NCBI GenBank assembly: GCA_035656335.1
Contig: DASRSS010000114.1
Coordinates: 1-51,016 of the forward strand
From: DASRSS01 sp035656335
GTDB lineage: Bacteria > Actinomycetota > Actinomycetes > Mycobacteriales > Jatrophihabitantaceae
DNA length: 51,016 nucleotides
Reading direction: 5' to 3'
The notes beneath the pieces are model-generated. The model was given only the letters and a program-made list of their open reading frames with translations, made no database searches and had not been told where the DNA came from. Each line of letters opens with the position of its first letter. Position 1 is the stretch's first letter. A program made the translations under genes and the position numbers. Below are positions 32,913 through 41,269 of the stretch, in pieces.

Positions 32913-34570
32913 GACAGCGACCGCGCGAGCGCCATGCCCGCTGCGCGTCCGGAGAAGATGCAGCCGCCCAGGAACGTCCCCTCGAGCGCGTTGTAGCCGT
33001 GCACGCCACCGCCGCCGAAGCCCGCGACCTCGCCGGCGGCGTACAGGCCCGGGAAGGCCGAACCGTCCGGACGGATCACCTGCGAGTCCAGGTTGGTCTC
33101 CAGCCCACCGAGCGTCTTGCGGGTGAGCAGGTGCAGCCGCACCGCGATCAGCGGGCCGTACGCGGGGTCGGTCAGGCGGTGCGGCTTGGCCACGCGCATG
33201 ATCCGGTCCGGCCGGTAGGCGCGGGCGTTGCGGATCGCCATCAGCTGCAGGTCCTTGCTGTAGCCGTTGGCCACCTCGCGGTCGCGCGCCTCGACCTCGC
33301 GCGCAACCCGCTCGTACGACAGCTGCGGCCCCGGCGCGATGGCGTTCATCGCGTCGACCAGCTCGCGCAGGGTCGGGCGCACCACGAAGTCCTCGCCGTG
33401 GTCGAGGAAGGCCTGGACGGGACCGGGCGCGCCCTTCTTCACCCGCGACAGCACGAGCTTGAGGTCCTTGCCGGTGATGTCGGGGTTCTGCTCCGAGCCC
33501 GACAGCGCGAACTCCTTCTCCACGATCGCGCGGTCGAGCACGAACCAGGTGTAGTCGTAGCCGGTCGAGACGATGTGCCGCAGCGTGCCGAGCGTGTCGA
33601 AGCCGGGGAAGTACGGCGCGGGCAGCCGCCGGCCGGTCGCATCCAGCCAGAGCGACGACGGCCCCGGGATGATCCGGATCGCGTGATCGGGCCAGATCGG
33701 GTCCCAGTTGATCACGCCCTCGGTGTAGTGCCACATGCGGTCGCGGTTGACGATGTTGCCACCGGCACCCTCGGTGATCTCCAGCATCCGGCCGTCCACG
33801 TGCGCCGGCACGCCGGTGATCATCGACGCCGGCGCGGGGCCGAGGCGGTCGACCGGCCAGTTCTTGCGCACGAGTTCGGCGTTGCCGCCGATGCCACCGG
33901 ACGTGACCACGACGGCCTGCGCGCGCAGCTCGAACTCGCCGACCCCGACGCGCGAGGACGCGACACCGCGCGGCTCTGCGGACGGCTCCAGCACGGTGCC
34001 GCGCACGCCGACCGCGGCGCCGTCCTCGACGATCAGCGCGTCCACCTGGTGCCGGTGCCGGAACTCGACCAGGCCGCGCCGGGCCGCGTCCAGCACCGGC
34101 TCGAGGAACACGCGCACGACCTCCGGGCCCGTGCCCCAGGTGAGGTGGAAGCGCGGGACCGAGTTGCCGTGGCCGGTCGCGGTGCCGTCGCCGCGCTCGG
34201 CCCAGCCCACCGTCGGCATGACGCGCAGGCCCAGGTCGTACAGGTACTGGCGCTTCACACCCGCGGCGAAGTCCACGTACGCCTCGGCCCACTGCCGCGG
34301 CCAGTGATCCTCGCGCTCGCGGTCGAACTGCGCCGAGCCGAGCCAGTCGGCGAGGGCGAGCTCGCGCGAGTCCTTGATGCCCATCCGGCGCTGCTCGGGG
34401 GTGTCGACGAGGAACAGCCCGCCGAGCGACCAGAACGCCTGGCCACCCAGGTTCGCCTCGTTCTCCTGGTCCACGACGAGGACGCGCCGGCCCGCCCGGG
34501 TCAACTCGTAGGTGGCGACCAGACCGGCAAGGCCCGCGCCCACCACGATCACGTCAGCGTTCTCACCCAT
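32909..34570 (-). CDS. FAD-binding dehydrogenase (fumarate reductase/ketosteroid dehydrogenase superfamily)
   Basis: 553 residues. The FAD site is DVIVVGAGLAGLVATYELTR followed by VVDQENEANLGGQAFWSLGG. The capping domain spans roughly 150-330, and the C-terminal flavin motif is FPGLYAAGEVAGFGGGGVHG with LEGTFLGGCIFSGRAAG. It matches the Rv0785-type FAD-binding dehydrogenases of actinobacteria, whose substrates are mostly unknown. First gene of the operon with SDR and SRPBCC. It is divergent from the ceramidase gene across 133 bp containing a four-copy repeat. Confidence 0.88.
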   Translation of the reverse strand: MGENADVIVVGAGLAGLVATYELTRAGRRVLVVDQENEANLGGQAFWSLGGLFLVDTPEQRRMGIKDSRELALADWLGSAQFDREREDHWPRQWAEAYVDFAAGVKRQYLYDLGLRVMPTVGWAERGDGTATGHGNSVPRFHLTWGTGPEVVRVFLEPVLDAARRGLVEFRHRHQVDALIVEDGAAVGVRGTVLEPSAEPRGVASSRVGVGEFELRAQAVVVTSGGIGGNAELVRKNWPVDRLGPAPASMITGVPAHVDGRMLEITEGAGGNIVNRDRMWHYTEGVINWDPIWPDHAIRIIPGPSSLWLDATGRRLPAPYFPGFDTLGTLRHIVSTGYDYTWFVLDRAIVEKEFALSGSEQNPDITGKDLKLVLSRVKKGAPGPVQAFLDHGEDFVVRPTLRELVDAMNAIAPGPQLSYERVAREVEARDREVANGYSKDLQLMAIRNARAYRPDRIMRVAKPHRLTDPAYGPLIAVRLHLLTRKTLGGLETNLDSQVIRPDGSAFPGLYAAGEVAGFGGGGVHGYNALEGTFLGGCIFSGRAAGMALARSLS

Positions 34571-34594
34571 CGGACCCGCCCCTCAAAGCTCGCG

Positions 34595-34660
34595 AGTGGC
34601 GAGTTAAACCCCTGAGTGGCGAGATAAAACTCGCCACTCGGCGCCCTAAGTCGCCACTCG
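34595..34660. repeat. Four copies of GAGTGGCGAG, two direct and two inverted
   Basis: GAGTGGCGAG occurs at 34595-34604 and 34615-34624, exactly 20 bp apart. Its complement CTCGCCACTC occurs at 34631-34640, and a shortened TCGCCACTC at 34652-34660, about 20 bp further. Everything lies between the divergent FAD-dehydrogenase and ceramidase start codons, so the array can fold into hairpins or bind a regulator on one DNA face at two helical turns. No local regulator gene is present. Confidence 0.7.
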
Positions 34661-34703
34661 GCAGGAATTTGCGGCTCGTTCCATCTGTCACGAGCAGGAT
34701 ACG

Positions 34704-36647
34704 GTGCGCAGCGTGGGACATCTCGTCGGACGCGGGCTCTCCGACATCACCGGTGAGCCGGCGGACTGCGGCATGCTCGGCTACGGCAAGTCGACGCAGC
34801 GGACGAAGGGCCTGCACCTGCGGCAGCGCTCCCGCGCGTTCGTGATCGCCGACTCCGACGCGCCACGCAACCGGGTGCTGCTGGTGGTCAACGAGCTGCC
34901 ACTGATGCTCGAGGGCGTCACCCAGGCGGTGCTGCGCGAGTTGCGGCTGCGGTACGGCGACCTATACCGCGAGGACAACGTGATGCTCACCGCCACGCAC
35001 ACGCACAGCGGCCCCGGCGGCTACGGACACCACCTGCTCTACAACCTCACGACGAACGGCTTCCACGCCAAGACGTTCGACGCGATCGTGGACGGGATCC
35101 TCGAGGCGATCGAGCGCGCGCACGCTGACGTCGCACCTGCGGAGCTAACCCTCGCGCACGGCGAGCTGCACAACGCGAGCATCAACCGGTCACCGACGTC
35201 GTTCGCGCGAAACCCCTTGTCGGACAAGGAGTTCTTCCCCGACGCTATCGACCCGCAGACCAGCCTGCTGCGCATCGATCGCGACGGCCGGACGGTCGGC
35301 GCGATCAACTGGTTCGCCACCCACGGCACCAGCATGACGAACCACAACTGCCTGATCAGCAGCGACAACAAGGGCTACGCCGGCTACCGCTGGGAGCGCC
35401 TCGGCGGGGGCGTGAGCTATCTGGAGCGCACGGCCGAGGACTTCGTCGGCGCGTTCGCACAGACCAACGCCGGCGACATGTCCCCGAACCTCGGCGATGC
35501 ACCGGGCAGTGGCCCTACCGAGGACGAGTTCGAGAACACCCGCATCATCGGCACCCGGCAGTACGAGGCCGCCGCCGCGCTCGCCGCCGAACCAGGTGCA
35601 CCGCTCGGTGACGGCGTCGACGTCCGGTTCACCTACGTGGACCTGGGCGACGTGCTCGTCGGGCCCGAGTTCACCGGGGACGGACGCGAGCACCGCACCA
35701 GCCCGGCGCAGACGGCCGCGGCCGCGCTCGCCGGTACGGACGAGGGCAAGGGGTTCCCCGGCTTCAAGCAGGGCCGCAACCGGATCGTCGACGCGATTTC
35801 GTCCCGCCTCGTCTACCGCCGCTCCCCCGCGCTCGGCGATTCCCAGTCGCCCAAGGGCATCGTGCTGCCCGCCGCGCTGCCCGAGCGGCTGTACCCGATG
35901 GTGCAGCGGATCGTCCCGGTGCAGCTCGTGCGGCTCGGCCGGCTGTACCTGATCGGGATCCCGGGTGAGGTGACGATCGTGGCCGGGCTGCGGCTGCGGC
36001 GCGCGGTTGCCGCGATCGCCGGCGCCGAGCTGCGCGACGTGCTCGTCGCCGGCTACGCGAACGCCTACATCCACTACGTGACCACGCCGGAGGAGTACGA
36101 CAACCAGCGGTACGAGGGCGGGTCGACGCTGTTCGGGCGGTGGGAGCTGCCGGCGCTCACGCAGACGGTTGCCGGCCTCGCGGAGGCGATGCGCGACGGC
36201 CGCGCCGTCGATACCGGCCCGCGCCCGTCGGACCTGTCGCAGCGCCGGCTCTCCTGGCAGCGGCGGCGGCCCGCTGACGAACCGGTCGGCGGCGCGTTCG
36301 GGACCGTGCTCGTCCAGCCGCCCGCGCAGGTCCGTCCCGGCGAGCGGGTCGAGATCAGCTTCGTCGGCGCCTACCCGAACAACGACCTGCACCGCTGCGG
36401 CACCTATCTCGAGGTGCAGCAGCGCGACGGGTCCGGCTGGCGCACGGTCGCCGACGACGGCGACTGGTGCACGAAGCTGCACTACCGGCGGCGCGGACGG
36501 GCCGGCTCGCAGATCACGATCACCTGGGACGTCCCGGCCGACGCGCACGGCACGTTTCGCGTGCGCTACTTCGGCGACGCCCGCAAACGCGACGGCGCGT
36601 TGCGCCCCTTCACCGGCACGTCCCGCGAGTTCGCTGTAGCACGATAG
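34704..36647 (+). CDS. Neutral/alkaline ceramidase-like amidohydrolase
   Basis: 647 residues. Family enzymes hydrolyse ceramide to sphingosine and fatty acid with a zinc site and catalytic Ser. Visible: GRGLSDITGEPADCGMLGYG, TATHTHSGPGGYG (zinc His, 98-106), NWFATHGTSM (205-211) and NAGDMSPN (255-262) with nucleophile Ser260. The C-terminal immunoglobulin-like domain begins near 530. No signal peptide is seen, unlike the secreted Pseudomonas enzyme, so it may be cytoplasmic. GTG 34704 has AGGA 4 nt before; GTG 34713 is possible. The true substrate may be another N-acyl lipid. Confidence 0.88.
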   Translation: MRSVGHLVGRGLSDITGEPADCGMLGYGKSTQRTKGLHLRQRSRAFVIADSDAPRNRVLLVVNELPLMLEGVTQAVLRELRLRYGDLYREDNVMLTATHTHSGPGGYGHHLLYNLTTNGFHAKTFDAIVDGILEAIERAHADVAPAELTLAHGELHNASINRSPTSFARNPLSDKEFFPDAIDPQTSLLRIDRDGRTVGAINWFATHGTSMTNHNCLISSDNKGYAGYRWERLGGGVSYLERTAEDFVGAFAQTNAGDMSPNLGDAPGSGPTEDEFENTRIIGTRQYEAAAALAAEPGAPLGDGVDVRFTYVDLGDVLVGPEFTGDGREHRTSPAQTAAAALAGTDEGKGFPGFKQGRNRIVDAISSRLVYRRSPALGDSQSPKGIVLPAALPERLYPMVQRIVPVQLVRLGRLYLIGIPGEVTIVAGLRLRRAVAAIAGAELRDVLVAGYANAYIHYVTTPEEYDNQRYEGGSTLFGRWELPALTQTVAGLAEAMRDGRAVDTGPRPSDLSQRRLSWQRRRPADEPVGGAFGTVLVQPPAQVRPGERVEISFVGAYPNNDLHRCGTYLEVQQRDGSGWRTVADDGDWCTKLHYRRRGRAGSQITITWDVPADAHGTFRVRYFGDARKRDGALRPFTGTSREFAVAR

Positions 36648-36652
36648 GCCGC

Positions 36653-37348
36653 ATGGCCGCCGAGGCACAGCTCACCGACCTGTTCCGCACCCTGGACCTC
36701 GTCGGGGTCCTCGCCAACGCCATTCTCGGCGGCGTCATCGCGCGCGCCGAACGCTTCGACCCGATCGGGTTCGCCACGCTGGCCACGCTGTCCGGGCTCG
36801 GCGGCGGCCTGATCCGCGACACCCTGCTGCAGCGCGGCACACCGGTCGCGCTGACCGACTACGCGTACCCGCTGGTCGCGCTGGCCGGCGCCGCCATCGC
36901 GTTCCTGCTGCGAATCGAGGGACGCACCTGGAACGCGCTCTTCCCGGTGGTGGACGCGGTCGCGCTCGGTTGTTGGTCCGCCGCCGGCTCGCAGAAGACG
37001 CTGGCCTTCGGGCTCGGCTGGCTGCCGGCGCTGCTGCTCGGCACGATCACCGCGGTCGGCGGCGGCTTCGTGCGGGACGTCGTGCTGCACCGCGTGCCGG
37101 GGATCTTCGGCGGCAACACGCTGTACGCGACGTGCGCGTTGGCCGCGAGCGGCACGATGATCGGCCTGTACCGCGCGGGCCACGCAACGGCGGGGCTGAT
37201 CGCGGCCACGGTCGTCGGCGCGGTGCTGTGCCTGGTCGCACGCTGGCGGGGATGGCGGCTGCCGGTCGGCCACGGCTGGCGTCCGCAGCGTCCGGCGGTC
37301 AACGGCGGGCTGGCTCGCTGGCTGCGCACGCCGCCGCGCGACCGCTGA
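36653..37348 (+). CDS. TRIC-like (UPF0126/YadS) cation-channel family protein
   Basis: 231 residues with about seven membrane helices in two repeats. Each repeat carries the signature GGGxxRD: GLGGGLIRDTLLQRGTPVAL in the first and TAVGGGFVRDVVLHRVPGIF in the second, as in prokaryotic trimeric intracellular cation channels. It starts 5 bp after the ceramidase stop, so it is probably co-transcribed. The permeating ion and physiological role are unknown; the Arg/Trp-rich C-terminal tail is cytoplasmic. Confidence 0.88.
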   Translation: MAAEAQLTDLFRTLDLVGVLANAILGGVIARAERFDPIGFATLATLSGLGGGLIRDTLLQRGTPVALTDYAYPLVALAGAAIAFLLRIEGRTWNALFPVVDAVALGCWSAAGSQKTLAFGLGWLPALLLGTITAVGGGFVRDVVLHRVPGIFGGNTLYATCALAASGTMIGLYRAGHATAGLIAATVVGAVLCLVARWRGWRLPVGHGWRPQRPAVNGGLARWLRTPPRDR

Positions 37349-37396
37349 CGAACTGCCCGGAAAGGCGATACCAGCAGGCGGCATACTGGCCGCACC

Positions 37397-38887
37397 ATGA
37401 ACGATCTGGCCGAGCAGGCGCTGCACGGGCTGGACGAGGCCCGCAAGCAGATCGTCAAGCACCCGCTCACGTCGCTCGCGGTCGGCGGGTTCCTGCTGTC
37501 GGCCGTGGTCGTCGTGTCCGGCGGCCGTGTCGGCACCAACCCGGCCACCACCCCGCTCACGCACTGGCTCGGCCTGCTCCCCGACAACGGCACGGGCGAC
37601 GACCGTGCGGCCGGCGCGATCATGTTCGCGGCGATCGTCACGCTGCTCGTGCTGTGGCTGGTGGCCGTCGCCCGGCTGCGGCAGGGCGCGTGCTCAGAGC
37701 GCCAGGCGTGGACGCTCGCCGGGATCTGGTCGGTGCCGTTCGCGGTCGGCCCGCCGGTGCTGTCCGGCGACTTGTACACGTACGTGGGCCAGGGCCTGCT
37801 CGCGCGCTCCGGCGCCGACCCCTACGCCGTCGGCCCCGCGCACCTCGGCGACAACGCGATCGTCGCCGCGATCGACCCGGCCCGGCGGGGCACAGCCAGC
37901 ACGTCCGGTCCGCTCGGCACGCTGGTCGAGCACCTCGCCGTCTCGATCAGCGGCGGACACGCGTTCGCAGCGCTGCTCGTGCTGCGCGTGCTCGGCATCG
38001 CGTGCGTGGTCGTGATCGCGATGCTCGCCGCCGAACTCGCCGGGCCGTACCGCGTCCCGGCGATCGCGCTCACCGCGCTGAACCCGGCACTGACCCTGTT
38101 CGTCCTGTCGTCGTTCCACCTGGACGGACTGGTCGCCGCACTGATCCTCGGCACGCTCGTCGCGACCGCCCAGCGGCGACGCGTGCTCGCGGTCGTCCTC
38201 GCGGCGGCCGCCGGTGCGATCAAGCCCGCGGTGCTGCCCGTGCTGCCTGTCGTCGTGTTCGCGCACTGCGCGGGCTTGCGGCGGCGCAGCATGTGGCGGA
38301 TCGCCGCGCGAGACGTCGCGGCGGCCGTGGTGAGCCTGGCAGTGTTCACGCTGGTCGTGCCGGACGGCCTCGGCTGGCGGCACAACGTCAGCACGGTCAC
38401 GCTCGACCACACGCCGTTCGCGCCAGCCAGCATCGTCAGCAACGTGGTCCGTCCGATCGTGTCGGCGGCGTCCGAGGACGATCTCGCGATCGGCGGACGG
38501 ATCGCGGTGATCCTGGCCGCGATCGGGATCGTGCTCTACCTGCTGGTCAGCGTGCGCCGCCGCCCGCTGAACCGCACCGTCGGCTACGTGCTGTTGACGG
38601 TCGGCGCGTGCAGCCCGGTGCTCTACCCGTGGTCGCTGGTCGCCGGGATCTGCGCGCTCGCGCCGTCGGCCGAGGGGGTGCGCCGCGACTGGGTGCTGGC
38701 GCTGAGCTGCGCGGCGTGCGTGCTGGTCCCGGTCGGTATGCGCGAGGGCGTCGCGCACGAGGTCAGCCTGATCGCGCTGCTGGTGATCGCGCTCGGCCTG
38801 CTGCTCGAGCTGCGCCGCCGGCAGCGGGAACAGTCGGTCAGCGGGGGGTCAGCACCACTCGTGCGCCCCGCGACGGGACGGTCGTGA
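37397..38887 (+). CDS. Polyprenol-phosphate-mannose-dependent mannosyltransferase, MptA/MptB type
   Basis: 496 residues with about 12 membrane helices. The first periplasmic loop has SGDLYTYVGQGLLARSGADP, the GT-C acidic signature of the MptA/MptB alpha-1,6-mannosyltransferases that extend lipomannan in corynebacteria and mycobacteria. Later helices include LTALNPALTLFVLSSFHLDG and AAAGAIKPAVLPVLPVVVF. The precise glycan is unknown in this host. ATG 37397 follows a CATACT hexamer by 9 nt. Its 3' end overlaps the convergent P450 gene by 50 bp. Confidence 0.83.
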   Translation: MNDLAEQALHGLDEARKQIVKHPLTSLAVGGFLLSAVVVVSGGRVGTNPATTPLTHWLGLLPDNGTGDDRAAGAIMFAAIVTLLVLWLVAVARLRQGACSERQAWTLAGIWSVPFAVGPPVLSGDLYTYVGQGLLARSGADPYAVGPAHLGDNAIVAAIDPARRGTASTSGPLGTLVEHLAVSISGGHAFAALLVLRVLGIACVVVIAMLAAELAGPYRVPAIALTALNPALTLFVLSSFHLDGLVAALILGTLVATAQRRRVLAVVLAAAAGAIKPAVLPVLPVVVFAHCAGLRRRSMWRIAARDVAAAVVSLAVFTLVVPDGLGWRHNVSTVTLDHTPFAPASIVSNVVRPIVSAASEDDLAIGGRIAVILAAIGIVLYLLVSVRRRPLNRTVGYVLLTVGACSPVLYPWSLVAGICALAPSAEGVRRDWVLALSCAACVLVPVGMREGVAHEVSLIALLVIALGLLLELRRRQREQSVSGGSAPLVRPATGRS

Positions 38888-40154
38888 TGTTGCGGGTCTT
38901 CGGCTGCTCGCGGGAACCGTCCGGCGCGATGTCGTAACCGCGCAGCACGGTCTTGAGCACCGCCTGCGACTCCACACCAGCCAGACCGGCACCGAGACAG
39001 CGCCGGATGCCGCCGCCGAACGGGAACCACGTGGTCGACGGCGGGTTGCCGTCCAGGAAGCGCTCGGGACGGAACTCCTGCGGCGACGGCCACAGCCGCG
39101 CGGTGTGCTGCACGAGCATGATCGACGGGAACACGGTGACGCCGGCGGGCAGGTCGTAACCGGCGACACGCACCGGCTCCGTCAGGTACCGCGCCACGTT
39201 GCGGATCACCGGGTGCAGCCGCATCGACTCCTTGACCGTCGCGTCCAGGTACGCATCGTCGCCCTCGTCGGCGGCCTGCTGGGCGCGGGCAAGCACCCGC
39301 GGGCTGCGCGCGAGCTCGTGGAACGTCCAGGCCAGCGTCGACGCGGTCGTCTCGTGCCCGGCGAGCAGCAGCGTGATCAGGTGATCACGCAGCTCCTCGT
39401 CGCTCTGCTCGGGGGCGGCGACGAGCAGCTTGGACAGCACGTCGACTCGTCCGGCCAGGTCGGGCTCGAGACGCCGCTGCGCGATCTCGGCGTACAGCAG
39501 CTCGTCCACCTGGGCCTTGAGCGCCATGAATCGGCGCCACGGGCCGATCTTCTGCAGCTGCGGATACATCCAGCCGAGAAAGACGGTCGGGCCCACCTTG
39601 ACCAGGCGGGTGAGCAGCGGACGCAGTCGCTCGAAGCGGACCTCGTCCGTCATGCCGAACACGATCCGCATGATCACTTCGAGGCTGATGTCGTTCATGC
39701 TGCCGTGGACGGCGAACGGCCGGCCGACCGGCCAGCGCCGCATCTGCTCGGCGGTGATCTGCTCGATCCGCTCGCCCCAGCCGCGCATCGTCTCGCCGTG
39801 GAAGGCGGCCATGACCCGCTTGCGGGCGGCGAGGTGCGCCTCCTCGTCCAGCAGCAGCACCGAGTTGTCGCCCATGATCTGCTTCAGGATCGCGTTGCCC
39901 TCACCGGCGTGGAACACGGTGGACGGACCGGCGAACACCTCGCGGATGTGTTCGGGGTTGGCGAGCACGACGGCGTGACCGGCCGGCGCCAGGCTCACCG
40001 AGAAGACGTCACCGAACCGCCGGTGCCACCGGGGCATCGTCTGGTACGGCGCGATGATGAACAGCAGCGACTGCAGCGCGGTGGGCAGCGCCGGCCCGGG
40101 CGGCAAGGTGGACAGGTCCGCCGGCGGCGTGCGGGTTTGCGACATCACGCTCAC
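38838..40154 (-). CDS. Cytochrome P450
   Basis: 438-residue soluble P450. I-helix oxygen-activation motif AGHETT (265-270), K-helix ExxR in ESMRLHP (309-312), PERF (363-366), and the heme loop FPFGGGIRRCLGAGL with thiolate Cys386. The Pro-rich N terminus (LPPGPALPTALQSL) resembles CYP135/138-type mycobacterial enzymes, whose substrates are unknown. It is divergent from a TetR gene; an imperfect operator lies in the 90-bp gap. Redox partners are not encoded nearby. Confidence 0.94.
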   Translation of the reverse strand: MSVMSQTRTPPADLSTLPPGPALPTALQSLLFIIAPYQTMPRWHRRFGDVFSVSLAPAGHAVVLANPEHIREVFAGPSTVFHAGEGNAILKQIMGDNSVLLLDEEAHLAARKRVMAAFHGETMRGWGERIEQITAEQMRRWPVGRPFAVHGSMNDISLEVIMRIVFGMTDEVRFERLRPLLTRLVKVGPTVFLGWMYPQLQKIGPWRRFMALKAQVDELLYAEIAQRRLEPDLAGRVDVLSKLLVAAPEQSDEELRDHLITLLLAGHETTASTLAWTFHELARSPRVLARAQQAADEGDDAYLDATVKESMRLHPVIRNVARYLTEPVRVAGYDLPAGVTVFPSIMLVQHTARLWPSPQEFRPERFLDGNPPSTTWFPFGGGIRRCLGAGLAGVESQAVLKTVLRGYDIAPDGSREQPKTRNITTVPSRGARVVLTPR

Positions 40155-40193
40155 GGGTCCGGCTCCTTCCGCGCGACTGGCCGTCCCCCGATT

Positions 40194-40207
40194 TATACAT
40201 CCGTATA
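40194..40207. promoter_or_regulatory. Probable TetR operator (P450/TetR intergenic)
   Basis: TATAC-ATCC-GTATA is a perfect 5-bp inverted repeat with a 4-bp spacer, AT-rich in a GC-rich region, 40 bp from the P450 start and 38 bp from the TetR start. It probably overlaps the P450 promoter. Binding by the adjacent TetR protein is inferred. Confidence 0.6.
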
Positions 40208-40244
40208 GGACGAGCGTCTAGGGGCGCGGCGCTAAGCTGCGCGG

Positions 40245-40877
40245 GTGGGCCACCGCGAACAACTGCTCGAAGCCGCCCAGCGCCTGCTCGAGGAGCGCGG
40301 CTACGCCCACATCACCGCGCGCGATCTCGTCGCCGCGTCCGACACGAACCTAGCCAGCATCGGCTACCACTTCGGCTCCAAGGCGGCGCTGCTCAACGCG
40401 GCGATCGAGGCCTCGTTCGAGCACTGGGCCGAGCAGCTGGCCTCGATGGTGATGGCCGACCCGGAGGCGACCGCGATCCAGCGCGGCATGGCCACCTGGG
40501 TCAGCGTGCGCAATTCGCTGCCCGAACGGCGCCCGATGCTGCAGTCCTACGTCGAGGCGCTCGCGCAGGCGCAGCGCGAGCCGGCGCTGCGCGCGCAGCT
40601 GGCCGAGCACTACCGGCGGGCCCGTGCCCGGGTCGCCGAACTGGTGGCGCTGTCCCTGCGCGACGGCACCCCCGCCGACGACCCGCGCTGCGCGGCGATC
40701 GCGGCGTTCGTCATCGCGGTGTGTGACGGGCTGTCCGTCCAGTGGCTGCTCGACCCCGACGGTGCGCCGGACGGCGACCAGCTGCTGGCCGGTCTCGCGA
40801 CGGTGTGGGCGAACTCGTTCCCGGACTCGTCCGCGCCGACGACACCGAACCCGTCGCGCGCTAGCGGCCGCCGCTGA
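40245..40877 (+). CDS. TetR-family transcriptional regulator
   Basis: 210 residues. The N-terminal HTH has REQLLEAAQRLLEERGYAHI, then TARDLVAASDTNLASIGYHF and GSKAALLNAAI, typical TetR. The C-terminal ligand-binding helices follow. The GTG start lies 6 nt after TAAGCT (leaderless type). It presumably represses the divergent P450 gene. The last codons overlap the convergent DUF2516 gene by 17 bp. Confidence 0.92.
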   Translation: MGHREQLLEAAQRLLEERGYAHITARDLVAASDTNLASIGYHFGSKAALLNAAIEASFEHWAEQLASMVMADPEATAIQRGMATWVSVRNSLPERRPMLQSYVEALAQAQREPALRAQLAEHYRRARARVAELVALSLRDGTPADDPRCAAIAAFVIAVCDGLSVQWLLDPDGAPDGDQLLAGLATVWANSFPDSSAPTTPNPSRASGRR

Positions 40878-41175
40878 TCTCGCGGACGGCCGGGCGCACG
40901 TCCGCCAGGTACACCCCGGCCGCGATGGACGCGACGAGCGGGACGACGCCGTTTGCCGGCGAGGCGAACACGTCGAACGGCCGCGCGGTCAGGTAGCCGA
41001 ACAGGGTGGCGAGGGCCAGGATGGCGAGCCAGGCCGGCTTGGTCAGCTTGTCCGCGGCCGGGAACGCCGCGCTCTTGCGGGTGGCGCAGTCGACGAAGGC
41101 CCACAGCCACAGCGCGAACTCGCCGATGGCCAACACCTGGTTGGTCCAGCGGAAGAGCTGATCGACGAGGTACAC
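40861..41175 (-). CDS. DUF2516-family membrane protein
   Basis: 104 residues with three hydrophobic segments: LAIGEFALWLWAFVDCATR, PAWLAILALATLFGYLTA and GVVPLVASIAAGVYLADVRP. It matches the actinobacterial DUF2516 family (Rv0476-like), always near the HBHA-like gene in mycobacteria (recalled). Function unknown. The GTG at 41175 is 6 nt from TACGCT on the minus strand (leaderless type), preferred over a further upstream start. Confidence 0.83.
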   Translation of the reverse strand: MYLVDQLFRWTNQVLAIGEFALWLWAFVDCATRKSAAFPAADKLTKPAWLAILALATLFGYLTARPFDVFASPANGVVPLVASIAAGVYLADVRPAVREISGGR

Positions 41176-41219
41176 GCGCCGAGCGTACCGACCGCGCGGC
41201 ACACTCGGCCGCAGACGCA

Positions 41220-41257
41220 CACTGCCCCGCCCCGGACGGATCCGGGACGGGGCAGTG
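41220..41257. terminator. Terminator hairpin downstream of the HBHA-like gene
   Basis: CACTGCCCCG-C-CCCGGA (41220-41236), loop CGGA, TCCGGG-A-CGGGGCAGTG (41241-41257): 16 of 17 pairs, a very stable stem ending 13 nt from the HBHA-like stop codon. It lacks a U-tract but is otherwise a standard terminator. Confidence 0.8.
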
Positions 41258-41269
41258 ACGCGGATGGAA

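Noticed and set aside
27387..34570. Biosynthetic gene cluster from two SRPBCC proteins, an SDR and flavoenzymes
   Set aside because: No polyketide synthase, NRPS, terpene cyclase or other core enzyme is present, and the genes fall into separate transcription units divided by tsaD and FGE.
32999..34615. 538-codon plus-strand frame opposite the FAD dehydrogenase
   Set aside because: Antisense shadow rich in His, Arg, Gln and Asp, without a domain.
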